Source: Prolixibacteraceae bacterium
GTDB taxonomy: Bacteria; Bacteroidota; Bacteroidia; Bacteroidales; Prolixibacteraceae
DNA: 64,000 bases
Direction: 5' to 3'
NCBI GenBank assembly: GCA_023229575.1
Contig: JALNYZ010000020.1
Coordinates: 9,797-73,796, forward strand
In this document: in pieces, positions 36,200 to 46,113 of the stretch
How the letters are laid out: every line of letters begins with the position of its first letter
How positions within the stretch are numbered: the stretch's first letter is position 1
The notes under the pieces: generated by a model
What the model was told of the DNA's origin: nothing
Database searches by the model: none
What the model saw: the letters and a program-made list of their open reading frames with translations, nothing else
Made by a program: the position numbers and the translations under genes

Positions 36200-37828
36200 T
36201 CAATGACCTGTTCCAATCTTTATTCCGTTTAATCCTTCTGATCCACTGAGTTTAGTCCAGAAGAATCCATACAAGGCAATCACTGCAAAGCAAGCTGCCG
36301 GAACAACGTAGCCTGCAGACATGCCGTCTGCATCGGCAATCGCCCCCATTACCTTCGGCAAAACAGCCCCACCCATGATGGCCATCACGATGAACGAAGA
36401 GGCCACCTTCGACCTTTCGCCCAATCCAAAGATCCCAAGCGAGAAAATAGTGGGGAACATGATAGACATGAAGAAAAAGCTGAGGAAAACTGCCATTACA
36501 GAAACCCAGCCCAGCTTAGCTACAATAACAAACATCAATAACACATTGATAAAGGCATACAGGCCCAGCATTTTATGTGCCTTGGTAACCCGCAAAATAA
36601 ACGAACCGGTAAAACGGCCCAAAAGGAACAATGGGAAGGCCATATATGACATGAGGGAGGTGGCCCCCTTCTCCGTCAGGAAATAAGCCCCGTTGCGAAG
36701 GATTGATCCATTTTCGCCGCCAATAAACCAGCTTGACTTCATGCTTTCGCTTATAGCCGGAACCTCTTCAACCATGTAGTTGATAAAGAAACTGAATATG
36801 CCTGCCTGTGCGGCCACATACAGAAACTGTGAAATGGTTGCTCCGGTAAAGTGAGGCGCCGACCAAATACTGTTTTTATGGATCAATTTTCCCCTTTTCA
36901 GGGTTATAAAAGCGATGGATGCTATACCAGCCAAAACAGTAACAACATCGAACACTATTGCCAAAGTATGGTTCAAGGCCAACATAGCCGTAGGATTGGC
37001 AAGCGTCTCCCTGTCCATATAGAACAATTGGGCAAAGAAGCGGAAAATCATGCCTACGGCAAAACTGAACAAAATGGCACACAAATACAAAAGAATGGTT
37101 GATAACAGGCTTTGCTGACCAAACACATCAACACTGGCGGTCTTACTTTCCGAATTATTTTCAGTATCTTCATTTTCTACAATATCAGGCATTTTACTTT
37201 TGATAAAAGCGAAAATAAGGACCCCAATAATTAGGGCAAGGGCTACATAAGGTACCCACATTGTTTTATGGGCTATTTCAGCATTTTGCTGAGCGGTAAG
37301 CGTATCATCCGAATGGTAAAAATACAATCCGCCAATAAACGGTGCAATTGGCCAGCCAATTGCATTGAAAGATTGCGCGAGGTTAATACGCGAGGCTGCA
37401 TATTTTGGATCCCCCAAAACGGTGGTATAGGGATTGGCAACAGTTTCGAGGAATGAAAAACCCATTGCTACCAGGCAAACGCCCAGGAGAACCGCCCAGA
37501 ACCCGTCAATTTTAGTGGCAGGATAAAACCATAGACAGCCCAATGCTGCTAAACTCAAGCCTAAAATAATCCCCCATTTATAACCAAGCTTATGAATAAA
37601 CCATCCGGCAGGTAATGCCATAAAAAAATAGCCCAGATAATGTGAAAACTGTACATTGGCCGAGTCGGCCTTCGTGAGGTGGTAGTAATCCTGGAAATGC
37701 TTGTCCATGGTATCAATCAAGCTGTTACCTACTGCCCACAAGGCAAAAAGAAGCGCGACCAGGAAGAAAATTATGGTGTGGTTTCTTCCATCTTCAGTGG
37801 TAAAAAGACCCTTTTTTTTACTTTCCAT
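36200..37828 (-). CDS. fucP: L-fucose:proton symporter, FucP family
   Basis: This inner-membrane MFS permease imports L-fucose with protons. The 542-residue product has about 12 helices and begins FFLVALLFALWAVGNSLID. Conserved pieces are FSHYLGYFFMALPAGWFIHK, FLETVANPYTTVLGDPKYA and RINLAQSFNAIGWPIAPFIG, all typical of the FucP branch. It is about 100 residues longer than E. coli FucP because of a longer central loop (around residues 210-245) and inserts in the second half. It is co-transcribed with the mutarotase gene. L-galactose is also taken up by some FucP proteins. Confidence 0.93.
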   Translation of the reverse strand: MESKKKGLFTTEDGRNHTIIFFLVALLFALWAVGNSLIDTMDKHFQDYYHLTKADSANVQFSHYLGYFFMALPAGWFIHKLGYKWGIILGLSLAALGCLWFYPATKIDGFWAVLLGVCLVAMGFSFLETVANPYTTVLGDPKYAASRINLAQSFNAIGWPIAPFIGGLYFYHSDDTLTAQQNAEIAHKTMWVPYVALALIIGVLIFAFIKSKMPDIVENEDTENNSESKTASVDVFGQQSLLSTILLYLCAILFSFAVGMIFRFFAQLFYMDRETLANPTAMLALNHTLAIVFDVVTVLAGIASIAFITLKRGKLIHKNSIWSAPHFTGATISQFLYVAAQAGIFSFFINYMVEEVPAISESMKSSWFIGGENGSILRNGAYFLTEKGATSLMSYMAFPLFLLGRFTGSFILRVTKAHKMLGLYAFINVLLMFVIVAKLGWVSVMAVFLSFFFMSIMFPTIFSLGIFGLGERSKVASSFIVMAIMGGAVLPKVMGAIADADGMSAGYVVPAACFAVIALYGFFWTKLSGSEGLNGIKIGTGH

Positions 37829-37973
37829 TTCGTAAGGAATAATATTGATATTTTAGAATGATTGCTCTAATGACGACTACTCGGCCCCAAATATCAGGTT
37901 GCCTCTAAAAAACCACGAAACTAATCCATTTTGACTAAAATCCGAATAGTTGGCAAGCATGGAACCGGAAAAG

Positions 37974-37987
37974 ATGTTGCGGAACAT
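37974..37987. promoter_or_regulatory. Palindromic ATGTT-N4-AACAT site, copy 2
   Basis: ATGTTGCGGAACAT lies 146 bp upstream of the fucose permease start, in the 221-bp gap after the dehydrogenase gene. It matches the site at 35742-35755 in both arms and differs in two of the four central bases. Confidence 0.45.
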
Positions 37988-38049
37988 GTTTTGGATTCCC
38001 AATTTGCCAGAAATGGCAACCGGCTTAATGTAAAAATTTGATTGCAGTT

Positions 38050-40437
38050 TCAGCTCCCGACGTGACCAGTCCATTCAAGCACCGCCTCCAGCACCGTATC
38101 TACATTTGGTTTGGAAAAATACTCCCCATCTGTACCATAGGCGCCGCGGTGGTCCCGGGCCGAAATTACGAGAGGCTGGTCATCCAGTGCATAAAACGCC
38201 TCTTTCTGTTCCAGAATCTTTTGGAGCATGTACCCTGTCCCACCACCCGGAACGTCTTCATCAAGTAAAACAAGTCGGTTTGTTTTGATAACCGATTGGG
38301 TAATCAGGTGACCGGTATCGAAGGGCGCCAGGGTTTGTACATCAATCAGCTCAACAGAGATACCCATCGTTTTCAGGATCGCGCTTGCTTCCATGGCTAT
38401 GGTCACATTCCAGCCATAAGTGACCAAAGTTAAATCCGTGCCTTCCAGCAAAATTTCAGGAATGCCAAGCGGGATACAATATTCACCGATATTTCCCGGC
38501 AATTTCTCACGTACATAATATCCTTTCAAAGGTTCGACTACCAAGGCCGGTTCATCCCCTTTGAGCAGCGTATTGTAAAATCCCGCGGCCTGGGTCATGT
38601 TCCGCGGAACGCAGAGATGAATGCCCCTCATCGATCCGAGGAGCATGCTCATTGGGGAGCCTGAATGCCACATGCCCTGAAGCTGATGCCCCCGTGTACG
38701 GATAATGAGCGGTGCAATCTGCCTGCCACAGGTGCGGTAATTCAGGGTGGAGAGATCGTCTGCCAGCGTCGGAAGTGCATAAATAAGATAATCAAGATAT
38801 TGTATCTCGGCGATTGGTTTGAATCCCCTCAATGCCAATCCGATCCCTTGTCCGATAATAGTCGTCTCGCGGATCCCGGTGTCGAAAACACGGTGTAGTC
38901 CGAATTTCTCCGATAACCCTTTAGTCTCCTGGTTAACCCCTCCCAAAACACCCGTGTCCTCCCCGAAGGAGAGCATCAAAGGATATTTTTGCAGCAGCAG
39001 GTCAAAATTCCTGTTCAGCAATTCTGACCCCGTTACCCAGGGTGGATCATTACTGTATTCAATTTTGACAGGATCCCCGATAGGATAACTTGCCGATTCA
39101 TCCAACCTGGGAATGCTGAAAAGTCGCTCGCCAATCCCATCTGATGTTTTTATCCATGAGGCCAATTGCAGATTCTGTTCTTTTAACGAGGAATTTCCAA
39201 TAACCGTTCTTTGCAAGGATTTAGCAAACCTGATCAATGCCTTTCTGGTCGGGTAAGCCGCTTTCATCAATGCTTTTAACTCAGCTGATTTTGTTGAGAG
39301 AGGAGCAAAACTATTTGAAATGGAGTCAACAACCGCTTTTAACGATGTGCTCTCCGATTCTAATCCTGCTATGTAATTGGTCCAGGCCAGATCACGTGCT
39401 GCCCTGGCTTCCTTTAATGCCTCTGCTTCGAGCTGGGCCAGGGTATCCGTGTCTCCATATCCCTCGAGCATGATCCACTCCTTGAATTTCGCGATGGCAT
39501 CAAAATCCTGTTCCCATTGCAGACGTTCAGCGCTCTTGTATCGTTCATGAGAACCTGACGTTGAATGGCCCAAAGGTTGTGTCAGTTCATCAATATGAAA
39601 AATGACCGGTTGATGCTTTGTCCGGCAAACGTCAATTCCCTCTGCAAATGTTTGGACCATGCATGGATAGTCCCACCCTTTGCAGGAATATATTTTGCAG
39701 CCAAGGTCGTCCCCATCAGCTTCAAATCCCCTTAAAGCCTTGGATATGCTGCCTTTCGCTGTCTGCAAATCAACGGGCACACTAATCCCATAACCATTGT
39801 CCCAGATGGCCACGGCCAAAGGGACTTGAAGCACACAGGCCGCATTGATGGTTTCGAAAAACATCCCTTCCGAAGTACTCGACTCGCCGATGGATCCAAA
39901 AGCTACCTCATCACCGGTTATTTTGCCTGCCGTAAAGGGTGCAAATTCGGGATGGTCCCTGACTAGTTTGGAGGCCTGTGCAAGTCCGAGGAGACGCGGA
40001 ATTTGCCCTGCCGTAGGAGAAAGGTCTGCAGCAGAATTCTTGATCAATGCCAGATTCCTCAACTCTCCCGAAGCTGTTATGTTTGCAGTTGAATGATGGT
40101 TATTGAAGTTACGACCTCCGGTGGATGGATTATTGACCGTGTTGGTATCCCCATAAAGCTGGGAAAAAAATTCAGTTGGGGTCATCATGCCGGCGGCCAG
40201 CATAAAAGTCTGGTCGCGATAGTACCCTGAACGCCAGTCCCCGTCTCGGTAGCTTTTCACATAGGCTATCTGAGCAAGTTCCTTTCCATCACCGAAAATT
40301 CCAAACGGGGCTTTGCCAAGATGCACCTCCTTCCTTCCAAGGAGACTCAACTGCCGGCTGAGAAAGACGGTATAATAATCTTTCAGGACACTTTCCTTCG
40401 TAAAAACAGACTGACTTACAGAGAATTTCGAACCCAT
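38050..40437 (-). CDS. Fused 2-oxoacid dehydrogenase E1 alpha/beta
   Basis: This is a thiamine-diphosphate-dependent decarboxylating E1 with alpha and beta subunits in one 795-residue chain; I start it at the ATG at 40437 rather than the TTG two codons upstream. The alpha part (to about 420) has KSYRDGDWRSGYYRDQTFML and the cofactor region FGSIGESSTSEGMFFETIN. The beta part (from about 455) has LMLSFGEDTGVLGGVNQETKG, RVFDTGIRETTIIGQGIGLA and DEDVPGGGTGYMLQ. Fused forms like this are usual in Bacteroidota and most often belong to the branched-chain type. It needs E2 and E3 partners encoded elsewhere. Apart from shared strand it shows no link to the fucose genes. Confidence 0.93.
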   Translation of the reverse strand: MGSKFSVSQSVFTKESVLKDYYTVFLSRQLSLLGRKEVHLGKAPFGIFGDGKELAQIAYVKSYRDGDWRSGYYRDQTFMLAAGMMTPTEFFSQLYGDTNTVNNPSTGGRNFNNHHSTANITASGELRNLALIKNSAADLSPTAGQIPRLLGLAQASKLVRDHPEFAPFTAGKITGDEVAFGSIGESSTSEGMFFETINAACVLQVPLAVAIWDNGYGISVPVDLQTAKGSISKALRGFEADGDDLGCKIYSCKGWDYPCMVQTFAEGIDVCRTKHQPVIFHIDELTQPLGHSTSGSHERYKSAERLQWEQDFDAIAKFKEWIMLEGYGDTDTLAQLEAEALKEARAARDLAWTNYIAGLESESTSLKAVVDSISNSFAPLSTKSAELKALMKAAYPTRKALIRFAKSLQRTVIGNSSLKEQNLQLASWIKTSDGIGERLFSIPRLDESASYPIGDPVKIEYSNDPPWVTGSELLNRNFDLLLQKYPLMLSFGEDTGVLGGVNQETKGLSEKFGLHRVFDTGIRETTIIGQGIGLALRGFKPIAEIQYLDYLIYALPTLADDLSTLNYRTCGRQIAPLIIRTRGHQLQGMWHSGSPMSMLLGSMRGIHLCVPRNMTQAAGFYNTLLKGDEPALVVEPLKGYYVREKLPGNIGEYCIPLGIPEILLEGTDLTLVTYGWNVTIAMEASAILKTMGISVELIDVQTLAPFDTGHLITQSVIKTNRLVLLDEDVPGGGTGYMLQKILEQKEAFYALDDQPLVISARDHRGAYGTDGEYFSKPNVDTVLEAVLEWTGHVGS

Positions 40438-40453
40438 CAACAAGATTTAAAAG

Positions 40454-40506
40454 ATTGACAATTGACAAAAGATCCTTCGACAAAAACTGGGTAGACAATT
40501 GTCAAT
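40454..40506. repeat. ATTGACAATTG inverted repeat
   Basis: Arms 40454-40464 and 40496-40506 are perfectly complementary over 11 bases. They lie just upstream of the dehydrogenase gene. The arms themselves contain the palindrome CAATTG. It may be a small repeat element or part of the promoter region. Confidence 0.55.
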
Positions 40507-40560
40507 GATGCATTACCTCCTCTTTTAACGTGAAAACGGGAAATAGGTTTTATAAATAAC

Positions 40561-40609
40561 AAGTCGGATAGGGGAATCGGAAATTAATCATGTTTCCCCT
40601 ATCCGACTT
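40561..40609 (-). terminator. Terminator downstream of the M4 protease gene
   Basis: A perfect 16-bp stem (40561-40576 with 40594-40609, AAGTCGGATAGGGGAA) lies 106 bp after the protease stop. T-rich sequence follows on both strands, so it could act in both directions. It separates the protease gene from the dehydrogenase gene. Confidence 0.75.
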
Positions 40610-40714
40610 TTAAATAGCCAACTTTCAAGGAAGTTTATATTAGCATAATTTTTCAGGACATCTCACAACATATTCAGGAAATGAGAGATAAAGACATATC
40701 CCACGACACCTGTG

Positions 40715-43260
40715 CTATTTACTTATTATTAAAGCCTTCCTAACATGTTGATTCCCATCTGAAATATCTAGATAATAAACATCAGATGGCAACTCAGATA
40801 TGTTAAGGGTGGAATTTTTGTTCCCTTTTCCAAATTTTATAACCTTTCTTGTTAGCCCCATTTTGTCTACTATATTGATCTGAGTGATTTCCGACAAATA
40901 AACCATTGAATTGCTGGTTTTTGTTTGCTGTTTATCTATATTTTGAGTTTCTTCAAGTTTAATAGTTACCTCAGATGAAGCTGGGTTGGGGAACAAACTG
41001 ACATTTGAAGTCATCCTATTACCGGTGCAAGAAGGATAAAATCCACTACTAACAGGTACTGTTGCACCACATTCTGTAATGGCTATTACAGAAAGCATTA
41101 CTTCATCAATACTACAAGGCCAATTGGTGGTTGATAAATATCCATCGTCAGTAGACTCAACCAATTCCCCATTAATAAACCACTTATACTTTAATCCATC
41201 TGTTTTAAGCGGGCTAACCTCAGCAACAAGCGGCTCACCCCTTACCGGGGAAGACCATATCCATGTTATGGAAGCGTTCCAAGATTGGCATGGGCAGTAA
41301 TCGAAATCTGCTGTTGAACAGGAACTCCCAATTGTACCGGAAATCAATCCACCTGTGCCATTTGGAGATGTTACGTCCATTGTATTTCCATATTGAGTAT
41401 AAGGTGATGAATTACCATTTAATAAAAGGCCATTGGTAGTAGTCCAGGTTATTGGCTCCGAAGTAGTTTTATCCCTAACATCTAGAGTCACCGCATTACA
41501 ATCCAAGCTATATGTTTTGTATACATTATAAATAGGATTTACCCACGCAGCACCCACGCCAACCGCATGCCAGGCATCGGTAACACTTTTTACTTCTGCA
41601 CTACACATTCCATAATGGTCGATGGCAACCTGGATCGTTTTGGTTCTCATATCGTTAAATTGATCAGTTGATCCCAAATAGCCGGTTTCTGCCCAATAAA
41701 CGATTGATGATGCGCTAGTAATGCCAATACCACTAACCCCTGAATCTCCGACAGATAAAAGATAGAACCAATGATTTAAGACTCCGCTATTTGTGTGAAC
41801 ACCACAATTATCGTTATTATCTGGATTATTAGGTACACAACCTGTTGTATTAAACCAAAAAAGAGTATCTCTATAAGTATTGGGTTGTTGATGGTCATGA
41901 GGATTGGCCATCGACCTAAAGCCAGTACCCCAGTTTATATCTTCGCCCAATAGCCACGTTTGTTTGTTAGTGGTAGCCCATTGCTCAACGCAGGCTCCCC
42001 ATATATCTGATAAACCCTCGTTTAATGCTCCAGATTCTCCATTATTAATTAGACCGGTGCCATTACCAATGGAAGCATAGCAAACAGCATGACCTAATTC
42101 ATGGCTGCAAATATCCAAACTTACCCATGGATTATGATACGAATTTCCATCTCCGTAGAACATGGCTTTAAAATTATCTGACCAAAATGCATTATTCATT
42201 TCTATGATGTTATGACTTTCCGTTTCATCCCTTGTCCTCACATGTACAAAACCTTTGATTAAACTGCCGTTTCCATCATAACTGTTTCTTCCATGCACTG
42301 TACTGAAATAATCATAAGTCATTTCTGCCCCCCAATGCGCATCCAACGCAGCTTGGTCCTTGTCCGTATAGTGTTCGACCATAGTCCAATTATTATCATT
42401 ATCTGTAAAATCTGTTGCATGGACTAAGCCACTGTCGATATCAGCAATACTATAAGAAGGAGCTCTATGAAAATTATAGGTTTGGATAGGTGTTCCACCA
42501 CCTCTATTCTCTCTTAACCTATATCCACCAGCATAAGAGTCGCTTATGATTTCTCGACTCCCTGAATACAAGGTTGCTGCAGAGCCAGTTGCGTTGCTGT
42601 GACTGACCAATGGCTGTTTAAAAACGGTTTCGCCGGATCCACAATCAATATAACCAAAAAAGTTGTCAAAGATATTATTTACAACAAGGTTTGCTTTGAA
42701 AGCTAGATGCCATTGATTATCATACCCTTTTACAATAACAACTTCGTGTTTAGCATCCCGTTTGGTTATTGGTTTTTCAACACTTCTTTCTTCTGACAAG
42801 TCAAATACATGGTATTTACTCTTTTCCCTAATTGTTGCTATGTTTATCGCTTCATCGAATGTAAGTATCGGTTCTACTTGGAACGATTCCGGTATTTTTG
42901 CAAAGTTCCCGTTTATGGAAACTATATTGCCTGTTTTATCTTTATGGACGATGTATTCGCTGAATTCCACTTTTATACCGTTAAAGGTTGCTGGTACTTT
43001 TCGTGTGTCAGACCTAATTTGTCTGTCACAACTTTGTAAAGATAAAACTGTGTACCGCTACCGGCCTTTAAAATGCGCTTCAACAAGGCTTTAGGCTCTT
43101 CGTTTTTACCAGCCTTTGCTTGGGCATTTATGCGCGCAAATTTTATTGTCCCGTCCGCAGTGCTGTCTATTACAGTTACTTCCTTTTGGGCAAACACATC
43201 TAAATGGCCTGCTAACAGGAATACAAATAACATTGATGCAATGGTAAATTTTGTTTTCAT
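40715..43260 (-). pseudogene. Secreted thermolysin-like M4 metalloprotease with T9SS tail, one frameshift
   Basis: Two abutting frames make one gene. The first (43260 to 42973) has a signal peptide (MLFVFLLAGHLDVFAQ) and the start of an FTP propeptide ending in GLTHEKYQQP. The second continues the same propeptide as FNGIKVEFSEYIVHKDKTGN and has no proper start codon. The frames join if one base is missing at about 42986-42987, probably one C of a CCC run. The mature enzyme has the zinc site SHELGHAV with the third ligand in GALNEGLSDIW, a PKD-like region, and a C-terminal T9SS sorting domain (SLFPNPASSEVTIKL to KALIISK). It is either a pseudogene or a sequence error; everything else is intact. 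Confidence 0.88.
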
Positions 43261-43328
43261 ACGGTTTTGAATTAGGTGAATTGTTCTAATTTATTTTGAT
43301 AAGTGAACTCCTATGATGACAAGAGGAA

Positions 43329-44345
43329 TTAAATATTCAGTATGATCATTTTTGTAGTATTAACCCCGTTCCCTAAAATCATGATTTTTTTGGCAGACAT
43401 TTTTGCAATGGCAGTAAATACAAAAGCATCGCCCGGCGAATATGTTTTTTTGCTCCAGTTTGCCCATGTATCGTTTGTTATAAAAATATCGCCATACGGG
43501 AAATAACCCTCTTGATTATAATGCTGGCCAATCCCAATAGCTTGGTACTCGTTTAAAAAGAGAATCTTTCTCGAATAAGGTGATTTAAGAATGTATTCTT
43601 GGTTATTAGAATTCAATATAACTAGTCTATCGTCAGCTTTAATAAATGTTTTATAAGTTGTATATAGAACCTCATGAAGATAGGAGTCAGTGAGACTTTT
43701 TATACTGTCCCAGGTATTACCACCATCAGTTGTTTTAAAATAGATGTTAGCAGACGTGGCGATCCCTTCCTTTGAGTTTTTAAATTTTATATAGCTATAA
43801 AACCGATGTGTGCTATTTTTAATAGTGCGCCAGCTTTGTCCTCCATCTTCAGTTTTTATTAACAGGTTGGATCCGGCTATGTAACCGGTTGATTCATTTA
43901 GAAAACAAAGTGCCGTTGGAGATTCAGGCGTATTTAAAACCTGCTTAATCCATGTCTCTCCTCCATCATTGGTTCTAAGAAATATTCCGCTATGATTGTC
44001 TCCTCCAATAATAAATCCTGTCTTTTCATCAACAAACTGAACTGCCTGTAATGGCAATGCGGTAGGTGAATTAAGTTGTACCCAATTTTTACCGGCATTG
44101 GAGGTTTTTACAATTCTTCCCTGAAGGGAAACTGCATAGCCTGTCGAATCGTTGATAAAGGTAAGATCGTTGTACTGGTCTCCGGGAATATCCGAAGAGA
44201 AGTTTGATAAGCTGTCAATTGAAATATTTGTGTAGGGCCTAGGTTCGGATAAACCATTATCATACTCTTGCTTTTCTTTTTTACAACTAAATGTTGTAAG
44301 TGAGATAAAGCCACATAAGTATACGATAAACCTTAAATGGGCCAT
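43329..44345 (-). CDS. YCF48-like beta-propeller lipoprotein, downstream paralogue
   Basis: This is a 338-residue lipoprotein, with Cys21 following TTFS. The body is a BNR/YCF48-like propeller with repeated blades: NDLTFINDSTGYAVSLQGRI, QAVQFVDEKTGFIIGGDNHS, FLRTNDGGETWIKQVL and IKTEDGGQSWRTI, where DGGxTW is the hallmark. Function is unknown; such proteins often support assembly of other exported proteins. It is the downstream member of a tandem pair with the gene at 44410. The N-terminal ~100 residues are nearly identical between the two, while the middle and later blades differ more. A protease gene follows 68 bp downstream. Confidence 0.82.
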   Translation of the reverse strand: MAHLRFIVYLCGFISLTTFSCKKEKQEYDNGLSEPRPYTNISIDSLSNFSSDIPGDQYNDLTFINDSTGYAVSLQGRIVKTSNAGKNWVQLNSPTALPLQAVQFVDEKTGFIIGGDNHSGIFLRTNDGGETWIKQVLNTPESPTALCFLNESTGYIAGSNLLIKTEDGGQSWRTIKNSTHRFYSYIKFKNSKEGIATSANIYFKTTDGGNTWDSIKSLTDSYLHEVLYTTYKTFIKADDRLVILNSNNQEYILKSPYSRKILFLNEYQAIGIGQHYNQEGYFPYGDIFITNDTWANWSKKTYSPGDAFVFTAIAKMSAKKIMILGNGVNTTKMIILNI

Positions 44346-44409
44346 TACTATTGAAATTTAAGTTGATATATCATAATCTTATAGATGTTGCGAAAATTGA
44401 TATATGAAA

Positions 44410-45438
44410 CTATATATTGAGTATGATCATTTTTGTTATATTAAATCCATTTCCCAAAATCATAATCTTTTTGGCAGACATTTTTGCAATGGCAGTAAAT
44501 ACAAAAGCATCGCTTGGCGAATATGTTTTTTTTTCAAAATGTGCCCAAGTATCGTTTGTTATAAAAATATCGCCATACGGAAAATAACCTTGTTGATTAT
44601 AATGCTGGCCAATCCCTACTGCCTGATATTCATTTAAGAAAAGCATCCTTCTTCCTACATATGGCAATTGAATAATACTCTCTTGGTTATTAGAACTTAT
44701 ATCAACCAAGAGACCATCAGCTCTAATAAAAATTTTATAAGTCGTATATGCAATTTGATAAAGATGGTAATTTGTAATACTTTTTATGCTGTCCCAAGTA
44801 TTACCACCATCGGTTGTTTTCAAATAAATGCCGTTAAGAGAAGTGGCAATTCCTTCGTTGAAATTTTTAAATTTTATACCACAATAAATCCGAACCGTAC
44901 TATTTTTCATACTGTGCCAGCTTAGCCCACCATCTTCGGTTTTAATTAAAAGGTTGGACCCCGCAATGTAACCGATTGAGCCATCTAAAAAACAAAGATC
45001 CATCGGAGATTCCGTCGTATTTAAAACCTGCTTAATCCACGTCTCTCCCCCATCCATGGTTTTAAGAAATATTCCGCTATGATTGTCTCCTCCAATAATA
45101 AACCCCGTTTTTTCATCTATAAACTGAACTGCTTGTAATGGCAATGTGGTAGGTGAATTAAGCTGCACCCAATTTTTACCGGCATTGGAGGTTTTTACAA
45201 TTCTTCCCTGAAGGGAAACTGCATAGCCTGTTGAATCATTGATAAAGGTAAGATCGTTGTACTGGTCTCCGGGAATATCCGAAGAGAAGTTTGATAAGCT
45301 GTCAATTGAAATATTGGTGCCGGGTCTGGGTTCGGATAAGCCAGTATCAACAGGACGATTACTATTTTCTTTTTTGCAGCTAATCGTTGCAACTAAAATA
45401 AAGCTACACAGGAATAGCGTGAGTTTTAAATGTTTCAT
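44410..45438 (-). CDS. YCF48-like beta-propeller lipoprotein, upstream paralogue
   Basis: This is a 342-residue twin of the gene at 43329, with lipoprotein Cys21 (VATISCKKE). Blades show NDLTFINDSTGYAVSLQGRI, QFIDEKTGFIIGGDNHSGIF, TMDGGETWIKQVL and IKTEDGGLSWHSM. Both genes also end with a nearly identical stretch around KKIMILGNG. High identity at both ends and lower identity in the middle suggests tandem duplication with gene conversion or localised selection. The gap between the two genes is 64 bp, so they are likely one transcript with the protease. Function is unknown. Confidence 0.82.
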   Translation of the reverse strand: MKHLKLTLFLCSFILVATISCKKENSNRPVDTGLSEPRPGTNISIDSLSNFSSDIPGDQYNDLTFINDSTGYAVSLQGRIVKTSNAGKNWVQLNSPTTLPLQAVQFIDEKTGFIIGGDNHSGIFLKTMDGGETWIKQVLNTTESPMDLCFLDGSIGYIAGSNLLIKTEDGGLSWHSMKNSTVRIYCGIKFKNFNEGIATSLNGIYLKTTDGGNTWDSIKSITNYHLYQIAYTTYKIFIRADGLLVDISSNNQESIIQLPYVGRRMLFLNEYQAVGIGQHYNQQGYFPYGDIFITNDTWAHFEKKTYSPSDAFVFTAIAKMSAKKIMILGNGFNITKMIILNI

Positions 45439-45808
45439 TGTTATTGGAACTTAAGTTGATGTAACATCATACTATAGATACAACAATTTAAAAATGGTTG
45501 CGGACTTTTTATCAATTACGAGATAAATTGCCAAAAAAGCGTAAGCATGCTGGTATGTATATGTACAAAACCATCGCAATATATCCAATTGAGAGTGTTC
45601 AGGTATGGTGACAGTCAGGTTTTTGCTAAAGATTTTTGAAAATGATGCATTAGGTCTGTCTTTTTTAGGTAGGTAAAACTTTTAATAGAATCTGGGCAGC
45701 ACGCTTATTCCGGATCATGTTGGTTTAGCGTATCGAGGCCGTGCAAAAACTTGATTACAATCTCTTACCAGACTATAACCTTGCTTTCACTCTTTAATAC
45801 CAATATAA

Positions 45809-45985
45809 TGTAAAAGGTTACCCCTGAATTTCAAAATAATCTACTAAAACATAGAATTATTCAAATTCTCTATTTTATTTCTTTGGGATAAAATGAAATA
45901 CCCATGAGAAAATATTAACACCAACCGAAAATGAATATCTGGGTATTACATGGGGCAATTAGAAAAACAAATTATAAACGCACCA
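45809..45985 (+). repeat. Copy B of the ~150-bp structured repeat
   Basis: This is homologous to 23969-24125 in the same orientation. Both have TGTAmAAGGTT near the left end, TATTCAAA in the middle, the block ACCAACCGAAAATGA and AAAAACAAA near the right end. The stem arms are AATACCCA (45897-45904) and TGGGTATT (45940-45947). Unlike copy A it has no gene immediately downstream. Confidence 0.68.
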
Positions 45986-46063
45986 AATAATCATTCATTT
46001 ATTTGACAACGAACAATAAAACTCCGAATTTTAAGTTTCCAATATATTTCCGCAACTATATCT

Positions 46064-46101
46064 CTTGATTGGATTGATGCATTTTCATCAATCCAATCAA
46101 G
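46064..46101 (-). terminator. Hairpin after fucI
   Basis: A perfect 16-bp stem (46064-46079 with 46086-46101, CTTGATTGGATTGATG) has a 6-base loop and lies 12 bp past the fucI stop. No T-run follows on the minus strand, so it may stabilise the mRNA end rather than terminate by itself. Confidence 0.6.
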
Positions 46102-46113
46102 ATCACAGAGAAA

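Larger units (their letters stand above)
45439..46113. other. 675-bp intergenic region
   Basis: This gap lies between the lipoprotein pair and the end of fucI. It contains repeat copy B (45809-45985) and the fucI-side hairpin (46064-46101). The rest is AT-rich; I looked for transposase or gene relics in all frames and found none that I could name. Confidence 0.6.

Noticed and set aside
37877..38074. Short minus-strand frame overlapping the end of the dehydrogenase gene
   Set aside because: No family resemblance or start signal; it overlaps a secure gene, and the rest of the gap reads as non-coding.
45439..45800. Possible transposase or gene relic before repeat copy B
   Set aside because: Translations in all frames gave no recognisable motif, unlike the clear tonB and MFS relics.
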